Positions 1 to 10,066 are shown, numbered from the stretch's first letter. The stretch is DNA of 64,000 nt from Amycolatopsis alkalitolerans (GCF_006152065.1 NZ_VDFW01000013.1:1-64000); one strand, 5' to 3'. Numbers and translations are program-made. The notes: generated from the sequence alone by a model not told the origin.

Positions 1-1
1 C

Positions 2-36
2 TGCATGATCGACAATGGCGAAGCCCCGATCATGCA
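2..36. promoter_or_regulatory. 10-bp inverted repeat upstream of phosphoketolase
   Basis: Perfect arms TGCATGATCG (2-11) and CGATCATGCA (27-36) are separated by 15 bases. The repeat lies about 45 bases before the phosphoketolase start. It could be an operator for that gene or the terminator hairpin of a gene left of the window; no T-run follows it, which slightly favours an operator. Confidence 0.4.
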
Positions 37-78
37 AGCCGACCGGGTGCGGGTGTCCCGCAGGACACAGGAGGTGGA

Positions 79-2445
79 ATGAGCACGGCCACCGAAACCG
101 CGGCCGCACTGACCGAGTCCGAGCTGAACGAGGTCGACGCGCTGTGGCGGGCGGCGAACTATCTGGCGGCCGGGCAGATCTACTTGCTGGACAACCCTTT
201 GCTGACCGAGCCACTGCGGCGGGAGCACATCAAGCCGCGGTTGCTCGGGCACTGGGGCACCTCGCCCGGGCTCAACTTCCTGTACGCGCACCTGAACCGG
301 CTCATCAGCCGGCACGACCTCGACATGATGTTCGTGACCGGCCCCGGGCACGGTGGGCCCGCGCTGCTGGCGAACACCTGGCTCGAGGGCAGCTACCCGG
401 AAGTGAAGCCGGAGGTCACCCAGGACTTCGAGGGCTTGCGGACCCTGTTCCGGCAGTTCTCGTTCCCTGGTGGCGTGCCGAGCCATGTGGCGCCGGAAGT
501 GCCGGGTTCGATCCACGAAGGCGGTGAGCTGGGATACTCGCTCGCGCACGCCTTCGGGGCCGCGTTCGACAACCCCGGCCTGATCGTCGCGTGCGTGATC
601 GGCGACGGCGAGGCGGAAACCGGTCCGCTCGCGACGAGCTGGCACGCCGGTAAGTTCCTCGATCCGGTGCACGACGGGGCGGTGCTGCCGATCCTGCACC
701 TCAACGGGTACAAGATCGCGAACCCGGCGGTGCTGGCGCGGATCCCGGAGCACGAGCTCGACGAACTGCTGCGCGGTTACGGGTACGCGCCCTATTACGT
801 CACCGGTCACGAGCCCGGGCTGATGCACCAGGCGATGGCCGCGACGCTCGACGACGTGTACGCCGAGATCCGGCGGATCCAGGAGCAGGCGCGCGAAGGT
901 GTGTCCGGCCGCCCGCGGTGGCCGGTGATCGTGCTGCGCAGCCCGAAAGGCTGGACCGGTCCGTCCGTTGTGGACGGTAAGCAGGTCGAGGGCACCTGGC
1001 GCGCGCACCAGGTGCCGCTGCCGGAGGTCCGCGAGAACCCGGAACATCTGCGGGAGCTGGAACGCTGGCTGCGCTCCTACCGCCCGGAGGAGCTGTTCGA
1101 CTCCGAGGGCCGCCCGCGACCGGCGGTGACCGCGGTGATTCCCCGGGGGCAACGGCGGATGGGCGCGAACCCGCACGCCAACGGCGGGCTGCTGTTGCGC
1201 CCGCTGCTCTTGCCGGATCCCGCCGCGCACGGGGTGCCGGTGCCGCGGCCGGGGACGTCGAGCGACGAGCCGACGCGCGTACTCGGCCGGTATCTCAAGG
1301 ACGTGTTCGCCCGCGACGGCAAGACGTTCCGGCTGTTCGGTCCGGACGAGACGGCGTCGAACCGGCTGGACGCGGTGTACGACGTGACCGCGAAGGCGTG
1401 GCAGGCGGCGATCGAACCCGTCGACGAGCATCTCGCGGGCGACGGGCGGGTCATGGAGGTGCTCTCGGAGCAGCTGTGCCAGGGCTGGCTCGAGGGCTAC
1501 CTGCTGACCGGCCGGCACGGGCTGTTCTCGTGCTACGAAGCGTTCGCGCACATCGTGGACTCGATGGTGAACCAGCACATCAAGTGGTTGCGGGTGCACC
1601 GGCAGATCCCGTGGCGGCGGCCGATCGCGTCGCTGAACTACCTGCTGACCTCGCACGTGTGGCGGCAGGACCACAACGGGTTCACGCACCAGGATCCCGG
1701 GTTCATCGACCATGTGGCGAACAAGAGCTCCGAGGTGGTGCGGGTGTACCTGCCGCCGGACACGAACACGCTGCTTTCGGTGGCGGATCACTGCCTGCGC
1801 AGCCGGGACTACGTGAACGTGATCGTGGCCGGCAAGAACGCGACGCCCAACTGGCTGGACCCGGAGCAGGCGGCGCTGCACTGCGCGCGCGGCGCGGGCA
1901 TGTGGGAGTGGGCGAGCACGTACCCCGACCGCGAGCCGGACGTGGTGCTGGGCTGCGCCGGGGACGCGCCGACGATGGAGGTGCTGGCGGCGGCCTCGTT
2001 GCTGCGCGGGTACCTGCCGGAACTGGCGGTGCGCGTGGTGAACGTGGTCGATCTGATGCGCCTGCAGCCCGACACCGAACATCCGCACGGGATGAGCGAC
2101 CGGGAGTTCGACGCGCTGTTCACCGCGGACCGGCCGGTGATCTTCGCGTATCACGGGTACCCGTGGCTGATCCACCGGCTGGCGTACCGGCGGCACAACC
2201 ACGCGGAATTCCACGTCCGCGGCTACAAGGAGCGCGGGACGACGACGACCCCGTTCGACATGCTGGTGCTCAACGACATGGACAGGTACCAGCTGGTGAT
2301 CGACGTGATCGACCGAGTCCCCGACCTGGCGCGGCGCGCGGGCGCCGTCCGCCAGGCGATGAGCGAGGCGCGTGAACGCCACCACCGCTGGATCCGCGAG
2401 CACGGCGAGGACATGCCGGAGGTGCGCAACTGGACCTGGGCCTGA
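79..2445 (+). CDS. xfp: Phosphoketolase (Xfp)
   Basis: This is a thiamine-diphosphate enzyme that cleaves xylulose-5-phosphate (often also fructose-6-phosphate) with phosphate to give acetyl-phosphate. The 788-residue length and the N-terminal [18 protein letters not shown] and [11 protein letters not shown] segments are typical of the family. [13 protein letters not shown] segment and an [16 protein letters not shown] segment carry the cofactor-binding region. An AGGAGG Shine-Dalgarno lies 6-7 bases before the ATG. Acetate kinase, which uses acetyl-phosphate, is about 11 kb downstream in the same stress island, so the enzyme probably feeds ATP synthesis when oxygen is scarce. Whether it accepts X5P only or both substrates cannot be read from the sequence. 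Confidence 0.95.
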   Translation: MSTATETAAALTESELNEVDALWRAANYLAAGQIYLLDNPLLTEPLRREHIKPRLLGHWGTSPGLNFLYAHLNRLISRHDLDMMFVTGPGHGGPALLANTWLEGSYPEVKPEVTQDFEGLRTLFRQFSFPGGVPSHVAPEVPGSIHEGGELGYSLAHAFGAAFDNPGLIVACVIGDGEAETGPLATSWHAGKFLDPVHDGAVLPILHLNGYKIANPAVLARIPEHELDELLRGYGYAPYYVTGHEPGLMHQAMAATLDDVYAEIRRIQEQAREGVSGRPRWPVIVLRSPKGWTGPSVVDGKQVEGTWRAHQVPLPEVRENPEHLRELERWLRSYRPEELFDSEGRPRPAVTAVIPRGQRRMGANPHANGGLLLRPLLLPDPAAHGVPVPRPGTSSDEPTRVLGRYLKDVFARDGKTFRLFGPDETASNRLDAVYDVTAKAWQAAIEPVDEHLAGDGRVMEVLSEQLCQGWLEGYLLTGRHGLFSCYEAFAHIVDSMVNQHIKWLRVHRQIPWRRPIASLNYLLTSHVWRQDHNGFTHQDPGFIDHVANKSSEVVRVYLPPDTNTLLSVADHCLRSRDYVNVIVAGKNATPNWLDPEQAALHCARGAGMWEWASTYPDREPDVVLGCAGDAPTMEVLAAASLLRGYLPELAVRVVNVVDLMRLQPDTEHPHGMSDREFDALFTADRPVIFAYHGYPWLIHRLAYRRHNHAEFHVRGYKERGTTTTPFDMLVLNDMDRYQLVIDVIDRVPDLARRAGAVRQAMSEARERHHRWIREHGEDMPEVRNWTWA

Positions 2446-2457
2446 CCGCGAGTCACC

Positions 2458-2618
2458 CGGCCGTCGCTGCTGGCGGTGGCGAGGGCCGCTGCTCCCGTGG
2501 CGGGCCCGGCTGCCAGCGTCGCCCGTGCGGGCCACCGGCGGGCGATCGCGGCCTTGGTGGGTGCGCCGATGATCATCCCGGCCGCGAAGGCCGAGTTCAA
2601 AAGGCCGGCGGTGCCGAC
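2458..2618 (-). pseudogene. Remnant of an MFS transporter
   Basis: Read on the minus strand, this stretch translates to a segment beginning VGTAGLLNSAFAAGMIIGAP and continuing into an ARRWPARATL stretch. This pattern is typical of the second or third transmembrane helix and the following basic loop of DHA-type MFS exporters. There is no start, and nothing transporter-like precedes or follows: it is cut by the HNH gene on one side and the phosphoketolase end on the other. Only about 55 codons survive, so it is a decayed fragment. Confidence 0.5.
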
Positions 2619-2634
2619 GTGACTTCCACCCTCC

Positions 2635-3930
2635 TCACCCTGCCCTGGCGAAGGCCCATGGGTCGTCGTCCGCCGCGACGGGTGGCGGGCATGCCGGTTC
2701 GGGTGGGCCGAGGGTGTGGGCGAGGTTGCGGCGCGGGGTGCGGGCGCTGTCGAGCCAGGACGGTGGGAGGAATTCGGGGATTCCGTGGCGGAATCGGATG
2801 TCCCAGCCGGAATGATGGGCCATCCGGTGATGCCGCGCGCACAACAGCACCAGGTTGCCCAGATCCGTGGGTCCGCTCTGGGACCAGGGGATGACATGGT
2901 GCGGCGTTGTCCATTTGGGACCGCGATCGCAGCCGGGGTGGGCGCAGCCCTTGTCCCGCACCACGAGTGCGTGCCGTTGGGCGGCGCCGGCCAGCCGGCT
3001 GGCGCGGCCGAGGAACAGCGGCTGCCCCTTCGCGCCGAGGACCGCGGGAATCACGCGCGCGTCGCAGGCGTAGCGCAGCAGCGTGTCGACGCTGCGGACC
3101 CCCGGAACGGTCAGCAGGGCTTCACGGAGGCGGCCTTCGAGCTCGGCGAGGGTGGTGCGCACGATCAGCACCGCCCGTTCGCCGCCTTGCACGCTCAACT
3201 CGTCGCAACGGGCGGCCAGTTCGAGGATGTCGGCGAGGGCGTCACCGCGCCGTTCGTCCAGGCCGCGCAAATCGGCGGCATCGTGGGGTTTCGCCAGGGG
3301 CCCGAGCAGACCGTCGAGCAGGACGGTGCTTTCGGCGTCGAGTTCGCCGCGGAAGCGGGCACTGCCGTCCGGACGGTGGGCGATCTGGAGGCTTCGCCGG
3401 GGCGGCGCCTTCTCCGGCTTCTCCCGTGGCTCGGTTTCCTGTTCCCAGTGGGCGATCAGCCGACGGCCGGCGGTGCGCACGGCTTCGGGGCCTGCTTGCC
3501 GTGCGAGCGTCACCAGCGCGGCTTCGCCCTCGGCCCGTTGCTGGGAGCTGATCCCTGAAGGGCAGGTGCTGAAGACGGCCGTGATGGCCTGGACGTGTTC
3601 GCGGTTCAGCTCACCCGCGGCCAGCGCTTCCGCGGTGCCGGCCAGGGGAGACGGCTGCGGGATACCGGTGACCGAAAAGGACGGCACCGTCGCGGAGGCG
3701 TGCGCGACCCGCGTCTGCGCCTCGCGCCCCGAGATCCGCAGGTTTTCCTGCAGCAGGGCCGCGGAATCCTGGTAGCCCAACGATCTGCCGAGGCCGCGAT
3801 GCTCGACCTCGCCGACCAGCGCGAGCATCTCGGCGTACCCGCGGCGGAGTTTTTCCTCGCACGCCAGCAACTTGGTGGTAACCCCCGCGTCGGGGAGCCG
3901 CCACAAGGTGGGTGCGAGAATTCCGGTCAC
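2635..3930 (-). CDS. DUF222 (13E12-type) HNH endonuclease-like protein
   Basis: This 431-residue protein has an N-terminal DUF222 region (roughly residues 20-290) and a C-terminal HNH module. The HNH module shows CAHPGCDRGPKWTTPHHV, then a conserved N and a final CARHHRMAHH, giving the two Cys pairs and the histidines of the metal site. The family is abundant, repetitive and often variable between strains of actinobacteria; its function is unproven, and a mobile or nuclease role is inference. It lies between remnants of an MFS transporter and a methyltransferase, as if it marks a site of insertion or deletion. A shorter start within the N-terminus is possible. Confidence 0.85.
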   Translation of the reverse strand: MTGILAPTLWRLPDAGVTTKLLACEEKLRRGYAEMLALVGEVEHRGLGRSLGYQDSAALLQENLRISGREAQTRVAHASATVPSFSVTGIPQPSPLAGTAEALAAGELNREHVQAITAVFSTCPSGISSQQRAEGEAALVTLARQAGPEAVRTAGRRLIAHWEQETEPREKPEKAPPRRSLQIAHRPDGSARFRGELDAESTVLLDGLLGPLAKPHDAADLRGLDERRGDALADILELAARCDELSVQGGERAVLIVRTTLAELEGRLREALLTVPGVRSVDTLLRYACDARVIPAVLGAKGQPLFLGRASRLAGAAQRHALVVRDKGCAHPGCDRGPKWTTPHHVIPWSQSGPTDLGNLVLLCARHHRMAHHSGWDIRFRHGIPEFLPPSWLDSARTPRRNLAHTLGPPEPACPPPVAADDDPWAFARAG

Positions 3931-4033
3931 GTCGTAGAGTTTATCGCAGGATTCGAACGCGTGTGCTAACCCACAAGAATGAAGCTTCGGCGCGCAGACG
4001 AGTTGAGCCGGGCGATGTGCTCCAGCGGCGTAG

Positions 4034-4264
4034 TTCGATCTGGTGGTGCTGTGCGATGTGCTGCATCACGTGGCCGAGTCGGAGCGGGAGCAGGTGCTGC
4101 GGCAAGCGGGTTCGCTGACCGCGGCGGTGCGGTTCATGCCGCGCCGCGAACTCGACGGCAGGCTGGGCCGCGCCTTTCCGAGCCGTGAGGTTACGGGTGC
4201 GGCGTGCCGCGCCCCGCCCCGGTGGGTGAACCTGTTGGTGACGGTACGCCGTCCGGGCTGGCGG
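4034..4264 (+). pseudogene. C-terminal remnant of a SAM methyltransferase
   Basis: The plus-strand frame starting at 4034 reads FDLVVLCDVLHHVAESERE, the post-motif-I signature of small class I methyltransferases, and continues through VRFMPRRELDGRLGRAF to PPRWVNLLVTVRR, which looks like the family's C-terminal strand. The N-terminal half with the glycine-rich SAM site is missing and there is no start. The tail overlaps, on the opposite strand, the last codons of cydDC. The fragment is probably the leftover of a gene removed during the event that brought in or rearranged the HNH gene. Confidence 0.55.
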
Positions 4265-7200
4265 CGCGTGGCACTCGCACCTCCGGCAACGACGGGAACT
4301 CCGCCGGCCGGTGCGTGACCACGACCGTCGGGCGGGTGGCCGCCACCGCGGCGACGTCCTCGGCGAGCGCGGCCGCCGTGGGCGCGTCCAGGTGCGCGGT
4401 CGGTTCGTCGAGCAGGAGGATCGGGCGGTCGGCGAGCAGCGCCCGCGCCACGCCGAGCCGTTGCCGTTCCCCGCCGGAGACCGCGGTGCCGTGGGCGCCG
4501 AGCGGGGTGTCGAGGCCCTGCGGCAACGACGCGAACCACGACCGGAGCCGCGCGCGGCTGAGCGCGTTCAGCAGTTCCGGATCCGAAGCCGACGGGCGTG
4601 CCAGCATCAGGTTCTCCCGCAACGTGGTGTCGAACAGATGCGTGTCCGGCCCGCACCAGCCCAGTTCCGCGCGCACCTCGTCGCCCGCGCAGGTTCGGGT
4701 GTCGGTCGAGTCGAGGTGCACCGAGCCCGCGGACGGGTCCAGGTAGCGCATCACCGCCGCCAGGGTCGTGCTCTTGCCGGCGCCGGACGGACCGGTCAGC
4801 AGCACGCTGTTCCCGACCCTGAAGTCCACTCCGGACACCGCGTCCCGCGCAGCGCCTGGCCACCGGACGGCCAGGTCCGTGACCGTCAGCGAGCTGGGAC
4901 GGGACAGTGACACCGGCGACGAAGGTTCGGTGGCGGGCGAGACGGTGTGGTCCAGTTCGGACAGTCGGCGTGCGCTGTGGCGAGCGCTGAGGAACCGTTG
5001 CGCCGCTTCGGGAAGTGCCGCGACGAGCTCGGCGGCGGCCAGCGGGGTCAGCGCCAGCACGGCCAGCTCCGGGCCCGGCAGGCGGCCCGCCCGCAGCGCG
5101 GCGATCCCCAGCAGCAGGCTGCCGATCATCGTCGCGCCCAGCGAAAGGGTGCCGGTGCCCGCGCCCAGGCCCCGGGCTCTCGCCGAGCGCCGCAGCGCCG
5201 AGGTGAGCACCGTATCGGTCTCCCGCAAGGAGGTGTGCCGTCCCGCCGCCGCGCCATAGGCGATCAGGTCGGGTGCGGCTTCGAGGACTTCGACCGTCCC
5301 GGACGTGACCTCGGCGCGCAACCCCGTCGTGTCACGCTCCGCGCGGCGCGCCGCGAAGGCCGACATCGCCGGGGCGAGCACCCCGGCGCACAGCAAGCCC
5401 ACCAACAGCAGCACCCCGGCCTCGGGCAGCAGGGCCCCGACCGTGATCGAGGCGGCCGCGGCGACCACGGCGGCCGAAACCCCGGGCACGAGCACCCGCA
5501 CCAGCAGGTCCTGTTGAGCGTCCACATCGGACACCATGCGCTGCAGGAGATCGCCACGCCGCAGGCGTTCGGTCAGTGCCGGGCCGAGCCGCACCAATGT
5601 CGACCACACGCGCACCCGCAGCTCCGCGAGTGCCCGCAGCGCGACGTCGTGCGACAGCAGGCGTTCGACATAGCGCAGCACGCCCTTGGCGATACCGAAC
5701 GTGCGCACCGCGACGATCGCAACGGTCAAGGTCAGGATCGGCGGGTGGAGCGCGGCGGTGGAGATGAGCCACGCCGAGGTCGCGGTGAGCGCGACCCCGC
5801 TGCCGAGTGCGAGTGCCCCGGCGATGCACGCGAGCGCGAGGCGCCACCGGTGTGGCCGGATCACACTGGACAGCCAGCCGCGACCGTCCTCTTCGGAATC
5901 TTCCTGCGGAGCAGCGGAAACCGGCGCGACCTCGGGGACGGCCACCGGCGAAGGCGCGGGCAAGGCGACCACCCGGTCGCAAACGTCCAGTACGGCTTCG
6001 CGATGCGTGACGATGACGGCCGTGCGCCCGGCCAGCGCGGCGGGAAGGCAGCGGAGGATTTCGGCCTCGGTGTCGGCGTCGACGCCCTCGGTGGGTTCGT
6101 CGAGCAGCAACAGCGGGCGGTCGAGCAGAAGCGCGCGGGCCAGCGCGACCCGGCGCTGCTGCCCGGTGGACAGTCCGGCGCCGAGTTCGCCCACGTGCGT
6201 GTCGAGCGGGATGTCGAGCCCCGCCGCCTGCGCCGCGGCCTCCACTTCGGACAGTGGTGCACCCGGCTTGCCGAGGCGGATGTTCTCCGCCACGGAGCCG
6301 GTCAGCAGCCGTGGGCGCTGCGGGACCCAGGCGATGCGCTGCTGCCATGCCGTTCGGTCCAGTTCGGCGAGATCGACCCCATCGACGAACACGGCGCCCG
6401 CGTCCGGCGGGTACCAGCCGAGCAACAGATCGAGCAGGGTGGACTTGCCGGCCCCGCTCGCCCCGGTGATCCCGACGACCTCACCAGGTTCGACGCGGAG
6501 GTCGAACGAATCGAGCACGGGTCCGGACCGGCCGTGCACGGTCACCCCGCGCACGCGCAGCGGGACCACCGACGGATCCGGCGCGGGCGAGCGGAGCCCT
6601 TGTGCGACGGGCTTCTCCTCCAGCAGGCCGAAGATCTCGTTCGCCGCGGCGACCCCTTCGGCGCTGTCGTGGAAGCGGGTGCCGACCGCGCGCAGCGGGA
6701 GGTAGACCTCGGGCGCGAGGATCAGCACGACGAGCGCGGTGTGCAGGTCCATTTCGCCGTTGACGAGCCGCAAACCGATCGACACGGCGACCAGGGCGAC
6801 CGACAGGGTCGCCAGCAGTTCCAGCGCGAGCGCGGACAGGAACGCCACGCGTAGCGTCCGCATCGTCTGCAGCCGGTAGGTGCGGGTGATCGCGCGCAGC
6901 CCGCGCAGCTGGGCGCGGGCCCGCCCGAACGCGGTGAGCACCGCGAGCCCGGCGACGAGATCGAGGAAATGGTTGCCCAGTACGGAAAGCGTGCGCCACT
7001 GCTTGGCGGTCTCGCGCTGGGTGTAGAGCCCGATGAGGATCATGAAGATCGGGATCAGCGGTACGGTGACCCCGACGATGATCGCGGAGACCCAGTCGGA
7101 CAGCAGGATCCGCGCGCCCACCACCGCCGGGACGACGGCGGCGACGAGCAGCGTCGGCAGGTACCGCGCGAAATACCCGTCCAGCCGGTCGACGCCGCGC

Positions 7201-7565
7201 GTGGCCAGGGTCGCCAGCTCGGCGGGGGACCGGCCCGCCTGGCGCGTCGGCCCAATGCGGAGCGTGTGCTCGACGACGGCGGCGCGCAGCTGGCTCAGCA
7301 CCGCGGCGGACGCGCGATGTGCCGAGGTCTCGGCGAGCCAGGACACGAGCGAGCGCCCGAGCACGACGAGCGCGAGCAGCGCGACCGGGATCGCCAGCGC
7401 GGCGATCCCGGCGCCGCCGAGAAAGGCGCGCGAGATCGAGGTGGCGAGGAGATCGGCCTGGACGAGCACGAGTCCCGCCGTGGCCACGCCGAGCGCCGCG
7501 CACCCGAGAATGAAGGGGCGCGCGGCACCGGCGTGCCGGAGCAGCCGCGGGTCGAGCGGCTTCAC
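4191..7565 (-). CDS. cydDC: Fused CydD-CydC ABC exporter for cytochrome bd assembly
   Basis: The product exports thiol compounds (glutathione or cysteine in other bacteria) needed to assemble cytochrome bd oxidase. Two complete ABC half-transporters are joined in one 1124-residue chain, an arrangement common in actinobacteria. The CydD half has transmembrane helices, GASGAGKST (Walker A) and LSTGQQRRVALARA (signature); the CydC half has GPSGAGKST and VSGGERQRLGVARA. The start is the GTG at 7565 that overlaps the cydB stop (GTGA), implying translational coupling. A longer upstream reading in this frame is only the antisense-like shadow of cydB. The last about 25 residues (rich in Pro, Gly and Ser) lie opposite a methyltransferase remnant and are probably an acquired tail. 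Confidence 0.93.
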   Translation of the reverse strand: MKPLDPRLLRHAGAARPFILGCAALGVATAGLVLVQADLLATSISRAFLGGAGIAALAIPVALLALVVLGRSLVSWLAETSAHRASAAVLSQLRAAVVEHTLRIGPTRQAGRSPAELATLATRGVDRLDGYFARYLPTLLVAAVVPAVVGARILLSDWVSAIIVGVTVPLIPIFMILIGLYTQRETAKQWRTLSVLGNHFLDLVAGLAVLTAFGRARAQLRGLRAITRTYRLQTMRTLRVAFLSALALELLATLSVALVAVSIGLRLVNGEMDLHTALVVLILAPEVYLPLRAVGTRFHDSAEGVAAANEIFGLLEEKPVAQGLRSPAPDPSVVPLRVRGVTVHGRSGPVLDSFDLRVEPGEVVGITGASGAGKSTLLDLLLGWYPPDAGAVFVDGVDLAELDRTAWQQRIAWVPQRPRLLTGSVAENIRLGKPGAPLSEVEAAAQAAGLDIPLDTHVGELGAGLSTGQQRRVALARALLLDRPLLLLDEPTEGVDADTEAEILRCLPAALAGRTAVIVTHREAVLDVCDRVVALPAPSPVAVPEVAPVSAAPQEDSEEDGRGWLSSVIRPHRWRLALACIAGALALGSGVALTATSAWLISTAALHPPILTLTVAIVAVRTFGIAKGVLRYVERLLSHDVALRALAELRVRVWSTLVRLGPALTERLRRGDLLQRMVSDVDAQQDLLVRVLVPGVSAAVVAAAASITVGALLPEAGVLLLVGLLCAGVLAPAMSAFAARRAERDTTGLRAEVTSGTVEVLEAAPDLIAYGAAAGRHTSLRETDTVLTSALRRSARARGLGAGTGTLSLGATMIGSLLLGIAALRAGRLPGPELAVLALTPLAAAELVAALPEAAQRFLSARHSARRLSELDHTVSPATEPSSPVSLSRPSSLTVTDLAVRWPGAARDAVSGVDFRVGNSVLLTGPSGAGKSTTLAAVMRYLDPSAGSVHLDSTDTRTCAGDEVRAELGWCGPDTHLFDTTLRENLMLARPSASDPELLNALSRARLRSWFASLPQGLDTPLGAHGTAVSGGERQRLGVARALLADRPILLLDEPTAHLDAPTAAALAEDVAAVAATRPTVVVTHRPAEFPSLPEVRVPRAASPDGVPSPTGSPTGAGRGTPHP

Positions 7566-8575
7566 GGCACCAGCCCCTGTGCGGCCGGGATCGATTCGCG
7601 GGTGATCCGCTTGCGGAACACCCAGTAGGTCCACGACTGGTACAGCAGCACGATCGGGGTGAACGCGACGGCGACCCAGGTCATGATCTTCAGCGTGTAC
7701 GGCGTGGACGAGGCGTTGGTCGTGGTGAGGCTGTTCGCCGCGTCGGTCGTCGAGGGCAGCACGTCCGGGTACAGCGAACCGAACAGCAACACCGTGGTAC
7801 CGACGATCGCGGCCGCGGTGAGCAGGAACGCCCAGCCTTCCCGTTCCAGCCGCAACGCCAGCACGCCGCCGACGAGCGCGGCCGCGGCCGCGGCCAGCGC
7901 GATCCACGTCCAGGACTTGCCGTGCTCGAGCTGGGTCCACAGCAGGAACGACGCCGCGAACAGCACCGCCAGCAAGCCCAGCGGCCAGCTCAGCGCCCGG
8001 GCGCGGCGGCGCAGCTCGCCGGTCGTCTTGAGGGCGAGGAACACCGTGCCGTGCAAGGCGAACACGCTCAGCGTGGTCAGCCCGCCGAGCAGCGCGTACG
8101 GGTTGAGCAGGGTCAGCAGGTTGCCGGTGAAGTGGTGCTGGGCGTCCAGCGGCACGCCGCGCACGATGTTGCCGAACGCGACGCCCCACAGCAGCGCGGG
8201 CAGGAGCGAGCCGACCACGATCGCGATGTCCCAGCCGGCGCGCCACCGCGCGCTGTCGATCTTGCCGCGGAACTCGAACGAGACCCCGCGCACGATGAGC
8301 GCGACCAGGATCAGCAACAGTGCCAGGTAGAACCCGGAGAACAGGCTCGCGTACCACAGCGGGAACGCGGCGAAGGTCGCGCCGCCGGCGACGAGCAGCC
8401 ATACCTCGTTGCCGTCCCAGACCGGGCCGATGGTGTTGATCATCACCCGCCGGTCGGTGTTGTCGCGGGAGAGCACCGGCAGCAGCATCCCGACCCCGAA
8501 GTCGAAGCCTTCCAGGACGAAATACCCGGTCCAGAGCACCGCGATCAGCAGGAACCACACATCCGTGAGAGCCAT
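7562..8575 (-). CDS. cydB: Cytochrome bd ubiquinol/menaquinol oxidase subunit II
   Basis: CydB is the second membrane subunit of the high-affinity terminal oxidase that reduces oxygen to water without proton pumping. The 337-residue length is normal. The N-terminal LTDVWFLLIAVLWTGYFVLEGFDFGVG and the GPVWDGNEVW motif are diagnostic of the family, and several hydrophobic helices follow. An AGGAG sequence precedes the ATG. The gene sits 10 bases after cydA and overlaps the cydDC start by 4 bases, so cydA-cydB-cydDC form one operon. Confidence 0.95.
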   Translation of the reverse strand: MALTDVWFLLIAVLWTGYFVLEGFDFGVGMLLPVLSRDNTDRRVMINTIGPVWDGNEVWLLVAGGATFAAFPLWYASLFSGFYLALLLILVALIVRGVSFEFRGKIDSARWRAGWDIAIVVGSLLPALLWGVAFGNIVRGVPLDAQHHFTGNLLTLLNPYALLGGLTTLSVFALHGTVFLALKTTGELRRRARALSWPLGLLAVLFAASFLLWTQLEHGKSWTWIALAAAAAALVGGVLALRLEREGWAFLLTAAAIVGTTVLLFGSLYPDVLPSTTDAANSLTTTNASSTPYTLKIMTWVAVAFTPIVLLYQSWTYWVFRKRITRESIPAAQGLVP

Positions 8576-8585
8576 CTTTTCTCTC

Positions 8586-9985
8586 CTAGTACACGAACAC
8601 GCCGGGACGCTGTTCGGCGTCCGTTTCGGACTCTTCGGTGGGGGTGGGCTCCGGCGGTCCGGCCTTGGCGTAGCGGACCATCAGCACCCCGTCGATGACC
8701 GCGAGCACGCCGTAGAGCACGGTGAACACGATCAGCGAGGCCAGCACGGTGCCGGCCGCGACGGTGGGCGAAACCCCGTTGGCGGTCTTGAGCACCCCGA
8801 ACACGACCCACGGCTGGCGGCCCATCTCGGTGAAGATCCAGCCGAGCGCGTTGGCCAGGAACGGCAGCGCGAGCGACGCGATCGCGGCTCGGTAGAACCA
8901 GCGTGACCGCGGGATCCGGCCCTTGCGGAACAGCCACAGCCCGACCAGCGACAGCAGCCCCATCAGGAAGCCGAAGCCGATCATCACGCGGAACGTCCAG
9001 TACGTGGTGGGGATGTCCGGGCTGTAGTCGCCGGCGCCGTAGCGCTGCTGCTCGGCGGCCTGCACGTTGTTGATGCCCTCGACGGTGCCGTCCCAGTGCC
9101 CGGTCGCCATGAACGAGAGCACCCGGGGCACCCGGAGGGACCAGACCTCCTTCGACCCGTCGAGCGAGCCGATCGTGAACAGCGAGAACGAGGCCGGGGA
9201 GACGGTGTCGTAGAGGGCCTCGGCCGCGGCCATCTTCATCGGCTGCTGCTGGGTCATCAGGCGCGCCTGGAGGTCGCCGGTCACCACGACGCCGAGGCTC
9301 GCGATCAGGACGGTGACCAGCGCGATCTTCATCGACGGCCGGTAGACCTCGGTGGGCGCTTCTTCTTGAGCTGCCACGCGCTGATCGCCACGACGAAGAT
9401 CCCCGCGGTGACGAAGCAGGCCGTGACGGTATGCGCGAACGCCCCCACCGCGGTGGAGTTGGTGAGCACGGCGCCGAAGTCGTTCAGCTCGGCGCGCCCG
9501 GTCTGCGGGTTGACCGCGTAGCCGACCGGGTGCTGCATCCACGAGTTCGCGGCGAGGATGAAGTACGCCGAGAGGACGGTGCCGATCGAGGCGAGCCAGA
9601 TCGTGGCGAGGTGGAGCCGCTTCGGCAGCCGGTTCCACCCGAAGATCCACAACCCCAGGAAGGTGGATTCGAGGAAGAACGCCAGCAGGCCCTCGATCGC
9701 CAGCGGGGCGCCGAAGATGTCGCCGACGAAGGCGCTGTAGTCGCTCCAGTTCATCCCGAACTGGAACTCCTGCACGATGCCCGTCACCACGCCCATCGCG
9801 AAGTTGATCAGAAACAGCTTGCCCCAGAACTTCGTCATCCGCAGGTAGTGGTCCTTGCCGGTGCGCACCCACGCGGTCTGCATGCCGGCCACCAGGAATG
9901 ACAGTCCGATCGTGAGCGGCACGAAGATGAAGTGGTACACGGTGGTGATGCCGAACTGCCACCGCGCCAGATCGAGTGGGCTCAT
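8586..9985 (-). pseudogene. cydA: Cytochrome bd oxidase subunit I, interrupted by a frameshift
   Basis: The first 218 codons encode a normal CydA N-terminus (MSPLDLARWQFGITTVYHF, the GMNWSDYSAFVG region, SWMQHPVGY), then the frame runs AWQLKKKRPPRSTGRR into a stop. The other frame takes over at EVYRPSMKIALVTVL and holds the Q-loop (SKEVWSLRVPRVLSFMATG), the GRQPW motif and the remaining helices to the C-terminus. The switch lies at about 9342-9354 in a C-rich run (GCGCCCACC on the coding strand); one extra base there would restore a full CydA of about 466 residues. As written, only a truncated protein without the Q-loop can be made. Because cydB and cydDC are intact, a sequencing error or very recent mutation is likely. 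Confidence 0.9.
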
Positions 9986-10052
9986 CGGTCCTCCCTCTTA
10001 CACCCGGACAAGATCGGGCCCCAGGTTTCGCCCCCCGTCCTGGTGGCAGCGA

Positions 10053-10066
10053 GGGTCCTTCGTCAC
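10053..10066. promoter_or_regulatory. Putative DosR-like box between cydA and hsp20
   Basis: Read on the minus strand the site is GTGACGAAGGACCC, matching 8 of the 10 fixed positions of GGGAC-N4-GKCCC. It lies in the 170-base divergent region between cydA and hsp20, 87 bases from the cydA start and about 90 from the hsp20 start. A second GGGAC is found at 10076. Assignment rests on similarity to the mycobacterial DosR element and is tentative. Confidence 0.35.

Noticed and set aside
45-60. A DosR-like site in GTGCGGGTGTCCC before phosphoketolase
   Set aside because: The second half-site is poor; the 10-bp inverted repeat at 2-36 is a more convincing element.
7566-8558. An extension of the cydDC reading frame across cydB that would give a 1455-residue protein
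   Set aside because: The added residues are Arg-rich and do not resemble any protein; cydB in another frame is the real gene, and the GTG at 7565 starts the family sequence.
9330-9370. Programmed ribosomal frameshifting in cydA
   Set aside because: No slippery heptamer or downstream structure is evident, and cytochrome bd genes are not known to use it.
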